Assembly: GCA_017550525.1 (NCBI GenBank)
Contig: JAFZOU010000016.1
Coordinates: forward strand, 1-57,090
Direction of reading: 5' to 3'
Length of the DNA: 57,090 bases
DNA from: Bacteroidales bacterium
GTDB taxonomy: Bacteria > Bacteroidota > Bacteroidia > Bacteroidales > UBA932
The notes under the pieces: generated by a model
What the model saw: only the letters and a program-made list of their open reading frames with translations
Databases searched by the model: none
Told to the model about the DNA's origin: nothing
Position numbers and translations under genes: made by a program
Shown here: positions 1-8,545 of the stretch, one piece after another
How the letters are laid out: each line of letters starts with the position of its first letter
How positions within the stretch are numbered: the stretch's first letter is position 1

Positions 1-291
1 GAGGACTACTTCAAGGAGGACGGACTCCGTTATATCGTGAACCAGCCCCTCGTTCTCACCCAGACTGAAGGTCAGTTTGACATCAAGGTCACCATCGTCG
101 GTGGAGGTACCAAAGGTCAGGCAGAGGCCGTACGTCTCGGAATCGCCCGCGCACTTTGCGAGGTAGACAAAGAGGCTTACCGCGCCACCCTCAAGGCCGC
201 CGGATTCCTCACCCGTGACGCTCGCGAAGTTGAGCGTAAGAAGCCCGGTCAGCCTGGCGCACGTCGTCGCTTCCAGTTCAGCAAGCGTTAA
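1..291 (+). CDS. rpsI: 30S ribosomal protein S9, C-terminal part (5' end outside window)
   Basis: The reading frame is open from base 1 (E-D-Y-F-K...) and stops at 289–291, so only the last 96 residues of S9 are present. The end is typical of S9: [18 protein letters not shown], then a basic tail ending [11 protein letters not shown], which in this family reaches the ribosomal P-site tRNA. It acts in the small ribosomal subunit. rpsB and tsf follow on the same strand, and rplM is expected just upstream outside the window. The stop codon overlaps a copy of the over-represented word ATCGGCC (291–297). A frame at 215–463 over the end of this gene is an out-of-phase shadow. Confidence 0.97.
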   Translation, partial: EDYFKEDGLRYIVNQPLVLTQTEGQFDIKVTIVGGGTKGQAEAVRLGIARALCEVDKEAYRATLKAAGFLTRDAREVERKKPGQPGARRRFQFSKR

Positions 292-402
292 TCGGCCTGA
301 ACAATTTACGTCAGCACGGCTGCGGTATTCATCAAATCCTGAGATCCCGGTGAGGATGAGAATCTTCCTGAGGCTACAAAAAGGATTGCCGCACCGCGAA
401 AA

Positions 403-442
403 AATCCCGGAGACCAGTCAAGGACTGCTACTCACGGGGATT
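403..442 (+). promoter_or_regulatory. nested hairpin in the rpsI–rpsB spacer, possible rpsB leader structure
   Basis: The 187-nt spacer (292–478) has no convincing gene. It holds a nested stem: AATCCC (403–408) pairs with GGGATT (437–442), GGAG/CTC extend it, and an inner CAGTC (415–419) pairs with GACTG (423–427). There is no U-tract, so it does not look like a terminator. Ribosomal-protein leaders often bind their own product, so an S2-responsive leader is possible. That is inference; I recognise no named RNA family here. Confidence 0.35.
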
Positions 443-478
443 GATGAAAGAGTTATTATTTAGACAATCAGAAAAACC

Positions 479-1318
479 ATGTCAAGAACCAATTTTCAGG
501 AATTGCTCGATGCAGGCGCACACTTCGGCCACCTTGCCCGCAAGTGGAACCCTAAGATGGCTCCGTATATCTTCGACCAGAAGAACGGCATCCACATCAT
601 AGACCTGCACAAGAGCGTCGTCAAGATTGACGAGGCCACAGAGGTCCTTAAGGAAATGGCCCGCAGCGGCCGCAAGGTCCTCTTCGTTGCCACCAAAAAG
701 CAGGCAAAAGACGTCGTCGCCACCAAGGCTGCAGAGGTCAATATGCCTTCAGTGACGGAGCGTTGGCCCGGTGGAATGCTCACAAACTTCCCCACCATCC
801 GCAAGGCCGTCAAGAAAATGAACACCATCGACAAAATGAAGGAAGATGGCACCTTCGAGAAACTCGCAAAGCGTGAGCGCCTCCAGGTGGAACGTCAGCG
901 TGCAAAGCTGGAGAAGAACCTCGGTTCCATCCGCGACATGTCACGCCTTCCCAGCGCCCTCTTCGTGGTAGACGTCCAGAAGGAAGCAAATGCCGTTAAG
1001 GAAGCTGTCCGTCTGAACATCCCGGTAATCGCTATGGTTGACACATGTTGCGACCCCACCCCCATCGATTACGTGATTCCGGCCAACGACGATGCCACAA
1101 AGTCCATCGAACTCATTATGGACGTGATGTGCAAGGCTATCTCCGAAGGCCTTGAAGAGCGCAAGCTGGAGAAGGAGAAAGAGGCCGATGCAGCTCCCGT
1201 TGAGGAAGCCGCAGCAGAGGCCCCCGAGCGTAAGCTTCGTCCCCGTCGTGGCGCCAAGGCCGAAAAAGCCGAGGCTGCCCCCGCAGAGGAAGCCGCTCCT
1301 GCAGCAGAAGCAGAATAA
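479..1318 (+). CDS. rpsB: 30S ribosomal protein S2
   Basis: 279-residue S2, a component of the small ribosomal subunit. The N-terminus (FQELLDAGAHFGHLARKWNPKMAPYIF) and the central RWPGGMLTNFPTIRKAVKKM segment are diagnostic; SRLPSALFVVDVQKE and PVIAMVDTCCDPTPIDYVIPANDDA follow. After about residue 225 the protein runs into an Ala/Glu/Lys-rich tail of about 50 residues, a low-complexity extension beyond the bacterial S2 core. ATG at 479 is the natural start and directly precedes the S2 signature. tsf follows after 30 nt, so rpsB–tsf are probably co-transcribed and end at the hairpin at 2364–2393. Confidence 0.98.
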   Translation: MSRTNFQELLDAGAHFGHLARKWNPKMAPYIFDQKNGIHIIDLHKSVVKIDEATEVLKEMARSGRKVLFVATKKQAKDVVATKAAEVNMPSVTERWPGGMLTNFPTIRKAVKKMNTIDKMKEDGTFEKLAKRERLQVERQRAKLEKNLGSIRDMSRLPSALFVVDVQKEANAVKEAVRLNIPVIAMVDTCCDPTPIDYVIPANDDATKSIELIMDVMCKAISEGLEERKLEKEKEADAAPVEEAAAEAPERKLRPRRGAKAEKAEAAPAEEAAPAAEAE

Positions 1319-1348
1319 TTATTAACCGTTAAAAGCAAGTAAAAAGTT

Positions 1349-2341
1349 ATGGCTATTGCATTAGCAGACATCAAGAAGCTGCGTGATATGACCAGCGCCG
1401 GTATGATGGATTGCAAGAAGGCCCTTGAAGAAGCCGCCGGCGATTTCAAGCGTGCCGTTGAAATCCTTCGTGAAAAAGGAAAGTCCACCCTTGCAAAGCG
1501 TGGTGACAATGAAACCACTCAGGGTGCCGTTCTCAGCCGCATCAACGGCGGAAAGGCCATCCTCGTATGCCTGGGTTGTGAGACAGACTTCGTGGCCGCC
1601 ACCCCGGACTTCAAGAAGCTCGCAGGTGAGATTGCAGACGCAGCAATCACCGCTTTCCCTGCCTCCCTGGAGGATCTGAAGGCCGTGAAACTTGCAAGCG
1701 GTTATTCACTTGAGGAAGACATTACAAACCAGGCCGGTAAAACCGGCGAGAAGCACGTCCTGGCTTTCTACGGCGCCCTTGAGGCTCCGTTCGTGAGTGA
1801 GTACGTTCACTTCAATGGCAAGCTTGGCGCCATCGTGGCTTTCAACAAGGTGGTTCCCACTGAGATTGCCCGCGGTATCGCCATGCAGGTGGCTTCAATG
1901 AACCCCGTGGCCGTGGACGCAGAGTCCGTGCCCGCAGAGGTCATTGAGAGTGAGCGCACAGTTGCTATCCAGAAGACAAAGGACGAGCAAGTCCAGAAGG
2001 CAGTTGACGCCGCCCTCAAGAAGGCCGGTATCAACCCCGCCCACGTGGACAGCGAGGATCACATCGAATCCAACACCGCCAAGGGTTGGCTCACGCCCGA
2101 GCAGGCACAGCAGGCCCGTGAGATCATCGCCAAAGTCGGCGCAGAGAAAGCTGCGTCCCTCCCTGAGCAGATGATTATGGGTATTGTGAACGGCCGTATT
2201 CAGAAGTTCCTGAAGGAAAACACCCTTCTGGAGCAGGAATACCAGCTCTCTGATGACAAAGCCACAGTGGCTGCCGCTCTCAAGGCCGCAGACCCTGAGG
2301 CAAAGGTCCTTAGCTTCAAACGCTTCTCCCTTTCGGACTAA
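1349..2341 (+). CDS. tsf: translation elongation factor Ts
   Basis: 330-residue EF-Ts, the nucleotide-exchange factor that recycles EF-Tu·GDP in the cytoplasm. The N-terminal UBA-like segment (IKKLRDMTSAGMMDCKKAL) and the TDFVA motif (residues 79–83), which contacts EF-Tu, are intact. Later segments include the IAMQVASMNP stretch and the C-terminal EQEY region. It follows rpsB by 30 nt, the usual bacterial order, and is closed by a strong intrinsic terminator 23 nt after the stop. Neither rpsB–tsf spacer nor tsf itself shows the ATCGGCC word. Confidence 0.98.
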   Translation: MAIALADIKKLRDMTSAGMMDCKKALEEAAGDFKRAVEILREKGKSTLAKRGDNETTQGAVLSRINGGKAILVCLGCETDFVAATPDFKKLAGEIADAAITAFPASLEDLKAVKLASGYSLEEDITNQAGKTGEKHVLAFYGALEAPFVSEYVHFNGKLGAIVAFNKVVPTEIARGIAMQVASMNPVAVDAESVPAEVIESERTVAIQKTKDEQVQKAVDAALKKAGINPAHVDSEDHIESNTAKGWLTPEQAQQAREIIAKVGAEKAASLPEQMIMGIVNGRIQKFLKENTLLEQEYQLSDDKATVAAALKAADPEAKVLSFKRFSLSD

Positions 2342-2363
2342 AACCGAAACTCCTCAAAACAAA

Positions 2364-2393
2364 AACGGCACCCAAAAAGGTGTCGTTTTTTTT
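2364..2393 (+). terminator. intrinsic terminator after tsf
   Basis: AACGGCACC (2364–2372) pairs with GGTGTCGTT (2379–2387) with one G·U, around a 6-nt A-rich loop, followed by a run of T to 2393. It closes the ribosomal-protein/EF-Ts transcript. Confidence 0.9.
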
Positions 2394-2407
2394 GTATATT
2401 ATACAAA
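2391..2407. repeat. perfect 17-bp palindrome between tsf terminator and lipoprotein promoter
   Basis: TTTGTATA-T-TATACAAA reads the same on both strands. It starts in the T-tract of the tsf terminator and ends 17 nt before the −7 box at 2425–2432. It could be an operator for the lipoprotein gene or a by-product of AT-rich sequence; function unknown. Confidence 0.5.
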
Positions 2408-2424
2408 CGAAACGTTTTTTTGTT

Positions 2425-2432
2425 TACATTTG
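2425..2432 (+). promoter_or_regulatory. putative −7 box of the lipoprotein gene
   Basis: TACATTTG fits the Bacteroidota −7 consensus TAnnTTTG. It would give a leader of roughly 54 nt before the ATG at 2493. No good −33 TTTG at the usual distance is seen. Confidence 0.5.
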
Positions 2433-2492
2433 TATTTGACATACTAAAACATGGACACTTATAACCTCATTAATAACCAAAAAATTTAACAA

Positions 2493-5486
2493 ATGAAACG
2501 GTTTTTTAAATTTGCGCTTGTCGCATTAGCAACTGCAGCAGTAGCTGTAGCTTGCCAGAAGCCCGAGCAACAGCCGGAAAAGATTGCCCTCAAGGGTATT
2601 TCCCTTAACAAGGAGGCAGTTGAACTGGCAATTGGTGCGAAGGAAACACTTACCGTAAAGTATGACCCTGAAAACGCTACTGAAAAGCCCAAAGTGGAGT
2701 GGTCTACCTCTGCTCCCGCTGTGGCAACCGTCGCTGATGGCGAAGTAACAGCTGTGGCCGCAGGTGAAGCAACCATCACTGCAAAGGCCGGCTCCTTCAC
2801 CGCAACCTGTAAGGTTACAGTAAAGGGTGAAGAACAGCCCGAACCTGGCGATTTCACTAGCCCCAACTGGGCAAACATCGGTGCTATCACCAATGGCAAC
2901 CACACATTCAAGTTCACCAAGGATGACAAGAACGCCTACTTCTTCTCAGAGAGAACCAGCGAGGGTCGTTACAATGACATCTGGGGTGGTGAAGGTTATA
3001 TCTATTTCGCCCTTGACTTCGATAATGACCTTACAACAGGCGAAACACTGAACAATAATGGAAAGTATGAGTACATCGGCTACATTTTCTGCTTCGGTGA
3101 AAAACCCAAGGTGGAAATCGTAGCGGAAGGTGACTGCCTTCCCGCTACCTACACCGTTAAGAATGTTATTGCTAAGGGTACCGCAGACGACAACAGTGTT
3201 AAGGTTGAGTACTGCGTTCCTCTCGCAGACCTCCCTCAGCTTCCCGAGAACTTCACCATCTACACCTGGGGTAACAAGGATATGGCAAAGGTTATCTATA
3301 AGTATCCTTATGAGGCCCCTGCTGCTCCTGAGGTAGCTTCCTGGGCAGAGGCCGAGGCCGCTGGTGCCATCCATTTCTTCCAGTATCTTTCCGATGGTAA
3401 CTGGACTCCTTATCCCGGCTATGAAAGTGTAGAAGCTGCATCATTTGACAACCTCACAGTTGCCAATGGCGTTTATACAGTCACATTGGACAAGGTGTGC
3501 CCTGAGACTTGGAACGCACAGTTATTTATGCGCCCCAACCCGGAAATTGCCACCCTGCCTCTCAAGGCCAACAAGAGGTATCTTGTTTCCTTAACTATTG
3601 AATCAAGTGTAGAATACTCCCCCTTTGTAAAGTTCTGTCAGTATAAACCAGAACTTAATGATAATGGCGAGCCCAAGCACGAGGGCGCTACAATTTATGA
3701 ATGGGGAAGTGTTCACGTTAAAGCTAATACTCCTAAAACCCTTGCCTACGTATTTGAGGGGGTAGAATGCGACAACGTAAACTTCACCTTGGGACTTGGT
3801 GGTTACTCGGAGTCCACCACGGTTATTATCAAAGACGTCAAGGTTGAGGAGACAGACCATGAATTAGGTCTCATCGAGGATGATCCCGGTACAGTCGCAG
3901 AGCCTTGGGACTACACACCCAGCGAAGAATATCTGGCTGCTTCCAACCTCTGGAAATCCATCGATGATGCTGGCGCTTTAAGTTTCTTCTATCATTATCC
4001 TGCAGCAGGATACCCCGCTGCAAATGCTGACACATATGAGCTGCTTTCCAAGAATCAGTCCACGTATGTTCTCAATTGCCCCGTGGCAGCCGCAGAGGGA
4101 CTTTGGTCAAATCAGCTCTTCATGTATCCTAAGGAAGGCCACTTCATTGCCCTTGATCCCGCCAAGACTTACAAATTCAAGGTGACCCTTGGCAGTAACA
4201 AGGATTTCGCCGGTTTCTTCAAGATGACCACCTATAATCCTGATAATGTGAATAATCATGTAGAGGGTGCTTCATTATGGGAAACCAACTATGAGGACGG
4301 CTTCTTCTTTGACGGCGGAAAACCCGTTGTTGTAGAAACCGAGTTAACCGGCAAGGAAGCAAATAACATTGTCCTCATATTTGCATTTGGCAAGAACCCT
4401 TCAGAATGCGAAGTCTACATCAAGGATATCATCATTAGTGAAGTTGGTGGTGAAGAACCTCCCGTATCTGCTACAGTTGTAAAAGTAACCCCCGACCTTC
4501 TCCCTACCGCTTATGTGAAGGACGACGGCGGAAGTTATATTGAATCCAGAATTGCTTCAGGAGACGTCCAGTTCAACATCTTCACCGTAGCAAACTATGG
4601 TAACGGCATCCAGATCAGGAAGGAAGGTGGTTATGTATCCAATCATACCTCCTTCGGCAAGATTGAGAAGATCAAGGTGACTGTATTTGAAGGAAAGAGT
4701 TGGTATCCCTCAAATCTTGTGCTCTATGCTGGAACAGAAGAGAATCCTTCTGCAACTGTTATTGAAGCTTCTTCCGATGATGCTTCATCAACATTTGACC
4801 TCAGCGCCGGTGCTTATACTCACTTCACCCTTATGAACACAAGCACCTATGCTGTTTATCTTGACAATATCGAGGTTTCCTACACCGGTGATGCTGTCAC
4901 TCCTTCAGATCCCACACCAGCTGCAAACATCAAGCTCGATGGTGACTTATCAGATTGGGACGCTGTAGAAGGCGTAGAGGCTGGTTCCTTCAAGGATTTC
5001 AAGTTCGCATCTGATGCAGAGAACATCTACATGTACTTCAAGATCAAGCGTTCAAAGATTATTGCAGCTAAGACTGAGCCCTTCGTTTTCAACTGGAGGC
5101 GTTACATCGCATTCGGTATTGATGCAGACAACAATGCTGAGACCGGAACAGCCGTAACTTTCGCAGGTATGAATATTCCTGGTTGCGAAATTGGTGGCAA
5201 CTTCTATCCGTTCAGGGGAACAGCTTCTGAGGCAAGTGGTACTGACAACGTGGAGATTGTTAACGGTGTTGAGGAGCAGGGTGGTGTGACCACAGAGATT
5301 GGTTCCAATGTGCCGGACGGTGCCGAGAAGAAAGTTTCTGCTTTTGGTAAGGTTGACGATGAATTCGTTTATGTAGAAGCCGGCTTTGCAAGAGCAGATG
5401 TTGGCTCTCCTGCCGCAGGTACCATAAAGATTCAGCTTTCACTGGCTTGGGACCTCACAGACATTCTCGAGTACAGTCTTAAGTAG
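2493..5486 (+). CDS. multidomain surface lipoprotein (Big2-type Ig domain, duplicated CBM-like domains)
   Basis: 997 residues. An SPII signal ends in a lipobox with Cys21 (AVAVAC), so it should be lipid-anchored in the outer membrane. Residues about 33–112 are a bacterial Ig-like Big2 domain (KGISLNKEAVEL...VATVADGEVTAVAAGEATITA). Next comes a DOMON/CBM9-like beta domain (about 125–265). Two homologous domains (about 275–455 and 475–655) follow; both run from an AGA(I/L)-FF start through a QLFM(R/Y)P core to a V/Y-IIKD-V/I end, resembling CBM4/9-type sugar-binding folds. A further beta domain and a second DOMON-like domain (about 805–997) finish it. No catalytic motif is visible. It has its own promoter and terminator, so it is probably monocistronic. 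It may capture polysaccharide for the adjacent beta-galactosidase; that is inference. Confidence 0.8.
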   Translation: MKRFFKFALVALATAAVAVACQKPEQQPEKIALKGISLNKEAVELAIGAKETLTVKYDPENATEKPKVEWSTSAPAVATVADGEVTAVAAGEATITAKAGSFTATCKVTVKGEEQPEPGDFTSPNWANIGAITNGNHTFKFTKDDKNAYFFSERTSEGRYNDIWGGEGYIYFALDFDNDLTTGETLNNNGKYEYIGYIFCFGEKPKVEIVAEGDCLPATYTVKNVIAKGTADDNSVKVEYCVPLADLPQLPENFTIYTWGNKDMAKVIYKYPYEAPAAPEVASWAEAEAAGAIHFFQYLSDGNWTPYPGYESVEAASFDNLTVANGVYTVTLDKVCPETWNAQLFMRPNPEIATLPLKANKRYLVSLTIESSVEYSPFVKFCQYKPELNDNGEPKHEGATIYEWGSVHVKANTPKTLAYVFEGVECDNVNFTLGLGGYSESTTVIIKDVKVEETDHELGLIEDDPGTVAEPWDYTPSEEYLAASNLWKSIDDAGALSFFYHYPAAGYPAANADTYELLSKNQSTYVLNCPVAAAEGLWSNQLFMYPKEGHFIALDPAKTYKFKVTLGSNKDFAGFFKMTTYNPDNVNNHVEGASLWETNYEDGFFFDGGKPVVVETELTGKEANNIVLIFAFGKNPSECEVYIKDIIISEVGGEEPPVSATVVKVTPDLLPTAYVKDDGGSYIESRIASGDVQFNIFTVANYGNGIQIRKEGGYVSNHTSFGKIEKIKVTVFEGKSWYPSNLVLYAGTEENPSATVIEASSDDASSTFDLSAGAYTHFTLMNTSTYAVYLDNIEVSYTGDAVTPSDPTPAANIKLDGDLSDWDAVEGVEAGSFKDFKFASDAENIYMYFKIKRSKIIAAKTEPFVFNWRRYIAFGIDADNNAETGTAVTFAGMNIPGCEIGGNFYPFRGTASEASGTDNVEIVNGVEEQGGVTTEIGSNVPDGAEKKVSAFGKVDDEFVYVEAGFARADVGSPAAGTIKIQLSLAWDLTDILEYSLK

Positions 5487-5511
5487 TAATCTTTACATCA
5501 TAGATAAACTG

Positions 5512-5549
5512 ACCCCCGGAAGTTTAATTCTTCCGGGGGTTGTTTTTTT
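5512..5549. terminator. terminator between convergent lipoprotein gene and beta-galactosidase
   Basis: ACCCCCGGAAG (5512–5522) pairs perfectly with CTTCCGGGGGT (5530–5540) around TTTAATT, followed on the plus strand by TGTTTTTTT. It terminates the lipoprotein gene and may also serve the convergent gene, whose stop lies inside the T-tract at 5548–5550. Confidence 0.9.
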
Positions 5550-8508
5550 AGTATATGTTCTTGCTTGGTTTCCTTGAAGGAAGGAGCGTGAAGGAGTAAG
5601 AATAACTTTCATCGCTCCAAAGGGTGTAGGCTGGTTCCGGGCGGGCGCCCCAGCTGTCATAACCGCCTATTCCGCTCATGCGGTAGTCTATGCATACCTC
5701 CGTGAAATCATTGAACGGAACATCCGTAATGTGAGTCTGGCTCTTCTTAAGGCCGCCGTCAAGGTCCTCAATGGTCTGCCTAAGGGCATTGAATTCAAAC
5801 AGTCCCTGAACGGTGATTCCGCCTATGCTGAGCCAGTTCACATCAGTGTGGTGACCGCATTCCTGAGGCCTTACATAAGGATAGTATTCCTTTGATGCCG
5901 CGCTCTTGAATATACTCTTGAAGGTGCAGGAAGCCCTGTCCCAGTAGTTCTCCACCGGGCCGCGGCCAAAGTATGAGAAGGCGTCATCGGCCACTCGGAA
6001 CCTTACGCCAAGGCGGGGGATTTCAATGCCCTTGAGAGTAGGCTCCGCGGCGGTTTCTACCTCAATCTTTATGGTGCCGTCAGGGAATACGGTCCAAACC
6101 TCGGATGCCCTTACGCCCTGACCCTTCACGAGGATACGGACAGTGCCATCGGCCTCTTCTGCCTTTACAGCAATGGGCTTCCAGGCTTCCTTATATATAG
6201 AGGTGCGCTCCGGGGCGAGGTTGCCGTAGTCGTTGTCAATGGGCGCGCGCCAGTAGTTTGGCCTGATGCCGAATGACGGGTCCACAACGTCCTTTCCACC
6301 CACCTTCCAGCTCTTCACGCAGCCCCATTCCTTGTTGAAGACAAGTTCTACCTTCTGGCCGCGCACAACAATCTGGGTATCTCCGTCAGTGAAGCTCACA
6401 GAACGCTTTACCAGCACTTTTTCCTGGGCCGATGTATCCTTGATGAAGATCTCGTCGCAGGCGTCTTCCGTAGTGAAGAAAATGCGGTACTGGCCGGGCT
6501 TCTTCATTCGGGGAAGGCGAACCTTGAATTCCTGGTATTCCTGGGGGGCGACATTGAGCTTTACCTTGCCCTTTGCAAGGAAGATGCGCTTGCCGTCACG
6601 CTCTACCCACCATTTGAGTTTTACGCCATTCACAGTGGTGAAATAGTAGCGGTTAAATACCTGGAAGATGCCGTTTTCAAGGTCTTTGGCGGTTACGCTC
6701 AGGTTCTGGTGGATGTGCTTCACTTCATAGAAAGCGGGATGAGGGTCACGGTCAGGATTCACTATACCGTTGCAGCAGAAATTGGCATCGGACGGGGGAT
6801 TCCCTCCATAGTCTCCGCCGTAGGTCCAGCCGCATTTTTCGTCGTACAGGCCCTGGTCCACCCAGTCCCAGATGAAGCCGCCCTGAAGGTGGGTATGGCC
6901 GTAGAACTGCTCCCACATAAGGTCCATGGAGCCGTTGGAATTACCCATGGCGTGGGTATATTCGCAAAGCACAATGGGACGGGCGCTGTAGGTTTCACCC
7001 ATTTTCTTGAGCCAGCGAGTATCCGGGTACATAGGATTGATGAAGTCGGTATTATGCTCAAACTCCGCCCTCTCATATACTACAGGCCTGTTCTGGCCGT
7101 CTTTCTCAAGGGATTTCAGGAGCTTGTAGGTCTCATAGAAGTTTACGCCGTTACCCGCCTCGTTGCCAAGGGAGAGGATGGTGACGCAGGGGTAATTGGC
7201 CGTACGCCTGTACATGTTGAGGGTGCGGTCAATGTGCTTTGTGAGCCATTCCGGCTTGTTTCCAAGGGTTTGGCTGAGGTTATATCCCATACCATGGCTT
7301 TCAATGTTGCATTCGTCGTACACGTAGAAGCCAAGGGAGTCACAGAGCTCATAGAACTCGCGCGGCTGGGGATAGTGGCAGGTGCGGATGGCGTTTATGT
7401 TGGCCTTTCTCATGAGGAGAAGGTCCTCAAGTATGTTCTGCTTTGTGGTATAATGGCCGGTGTAGGGGTTGTGCTCATGGAGGTTTACGCCCTTGAACTT
7501 GACGGGCTGGCCGTTCACAAGGAAAGCGTGGACCAGGCGGCCGTCAGTATCGGGAACCTCCTTTATCTCAAGCCTGCGGAATCCCACGTGGAAGCGGGTG
7601 TACTCTCCGTTAACCCTGAGAAGGAGTGAGTACAGCTCCGGGGTTTCGGCGCTCCAGCGGCGTACGGAAGGGATAGTGTCCGTAACCGTTGCCATAGAGC
7701 CGCTGAACTCGAAGATTGCATCGGCCACGGCGGTCCCGTCCTTGTCAAGAAGCTCGTAGAACACCTCCACGGGCTCCTTGGAGTTCATCCTCAGTTTGAA
7801 GATACCGGTCTGAAGGTCCTCGTCAAGGGTGGAAATGACACTGAAATCAAAACCGGTATCGGCCTTCTCGCTTGAAAGATACACGTCTCTTTCAATGCCG
7901 CTTATGCGCCAGAAATCCTGATCTTCAAGATATGAGGCTGCGGTATAACGGTAGATCTTGAGCTTCAGCTCATTCTCACCGGGCTTCAGATACTGTGTAA
8001 TATTATAGCGGTGCAGGCTCTTGGAGTCCTCTCCGTAGCCCACCTCCTCTCCGTTCACATACACATATGTGCCGCTCTTGGTGCCGCAGAGGTTGAGGAA
8101 TACCTCACGGCCGGCCCAGCCTTCCGGAACGGTGAAAGTCCTGTGATAGACGCCTGCCGGGAAGGATTCCGGCAGCATTGGCGGCTGCGGATTCTCCGGA
8201 CAGAAGTCGTAGGGGATATTGGTGTAATAGGCATATCCGTAGCCCTGGATTTCCCAGTTTCCGGGAACCTTGATCCTGTCCCAACTGGCGGGCTCAAGAG
8301 TGAGGTCATTATAGTCCTCAAAGTACTTGAAGTCCCATATACCGTTGAGGTCTACGTAGTTCTCACTCTCACGGAAACCCTTCCTGAGGGCGTCCTCACG
8401 GTTTGCATAATAGATTACTTCAGTGCGTTTTGTCTCTGCATTTACGGAAGTTGCCTGCATGTCCTGCCAGAGGGGAAGGACCGCTGCGGCTAGTAGTATA
8501 AGATTCAT
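5548..8508 (-). CDS. glycoside hydrolase family 2 beta-galactosidase (LacZ type), exported
   Basis: 986 residues, full LacZ length. Domain order is signal-like N-terminus (MNLILLAAAVLP, about 24 residues), GH2 sugar-binding jelly roll, Ig-like domain, TIM barrel, and a C-terminal beta-galactosidase small-chain domain. Catalytic motifs are intact: SLGNEAGNG with acid/base Glu450, and PIVLCEYTHAMGNS with nucleophile Glu516; NIESHGMGY and GGFIWDWVDQGL also match. It should hydrolyse terminal beta-D-galactosides, probably in the periplasm. No SusC/D pair is adjacent, so this is not a classical polysaccharide utilisation locus. It has its own −7 box just after the MATE stop, so it can be expressed apart from rsgA–MATE. 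Exact substrate unknown. Confidence 0.93.
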   Translation of the reverse strand: MNLILLAAAVLPLWQDMQATSVNAETKRTEVIYYANREDALRKGFRESENYVDLNGIWDFKYFEDYNDLTLEPASWDRIKVPGNWEIQGYGYAYYTNIPYDFCPENPQPPMLPESFPAGVYHRTFTVPEGWAGREVFLNLCGTKSGTYVYVNGEEVGYGEDSKSLHRYNITQYLKPGENELKLKIYRYTAASYLEDQDFWRISGIERDVYLSSEKADTGFDFSVISTLDEDLQTGIFKLRMNSKEPVEVFYELLDKDGTAVADAIFEFSGSMATVTDTIPSVRRWSAETPELYSLLLRVNGEYTRFHVGFRRLEIKEVPDTDGRLVHAFLVNGQPVKFKGVNLHEHNPYTGHYTTKQNILEDLLLMRKANINAIRTCHYPQPREFYELCDSLGFYVYDECNIESHGMGYNLSQTLGNKPEWLTKHIDRTLNMYRRTANYPCVTILSLGNEAGNGVNFYETYKLLKSLEKDGQNRPVVYERAEFEHNTDFINPMYPDTRWLKKMGETYSARPIVLCEYTHAMGNSNGSMDLMWEQFYGHTHLQGGFIWDWVDQGLYDEKCGWTYGGDYGGNPPSDANFCCNGIVNPDRDPHPAFYEVKHIHQNLSVTAKDLENGIFQVFNRYYFTTVNGVKLKWWVERDGKRIFLAKGKVKLNVAPQEYQEFKVRLPRMKKPGQYRIFFTTEDACDEIFIKDTSAQEKVLVKRSVSFTDGDTQIVVRGQKVELVFNKEWGCVKSWKVGGKDVVDPSFGIRPNYWRAPIDNDYGNLAPERTSIYKEAWKPIAVKAEEADGTVRILVKGQGVRASEVWTVFPDGTIKIEVETAAEPTLKGIEIPRLGVRFRVADDAFSYFGRGPVENYWDRASCTFKSIFKSAASKEYYPYVRPQECGHHTDVNWLSIGGITVQGLFEFNALRQTIEDLDGGLKKSQTHITDVPFNDFTEVCIDYRMSGIGGYDSWGARPEPAYTLWSDESYSYSFTLLPSRKPSKNIY

Positions 8509-8533
8509 AGCGTTCTTAGTGTGGTTAATTACA

Positions 8534-8541
8534 CAAAGATA
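8534..8541 (-). promoter_or_regulatory. −7 box of the beta-galactosidase gene
   Basis: Read on the minus strand this is TATCTTTG, a perfect TAnnTTTG box, 26 nt before the ATG. It lies in the 37-nt gap downstream of the MATE gene. A TTG further upstream (about 23 nt) may be the −33 element. Confidence 0.7.
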
Positions 8542-8545
8542 GTCA

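Noticed and set aside
215-463. 82-codon frame across the end of rpsI
   Set aside because: Overlaps the S9 C-terminus out of frame, has no recognisable product and no promoter; the rest lies in the structured spacer.
292-478. TPP-like riboswitch in the rpsB spacer (CTGAGATCCCGG resembles a thi-box start)
   Set aside because: The remaining conserved parts of the TPP aptamer are missing and the downstream gene is ribosomal.
6709-7629. 306-codon frame opposite the beta-galactosidase gene
   Set aside because: Lies wholly antisense to a clear GH2 barrel; long antisense frames are expected from the codon bias. No family features.
5548-8508. Polysaccharide utilisation locus around the beta-galactosidase
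   Set aside because: No SusC/SusD pair, sensor or other glycoside hydrolase is next to it; the neighbours are a MATE exporter and rsgA.
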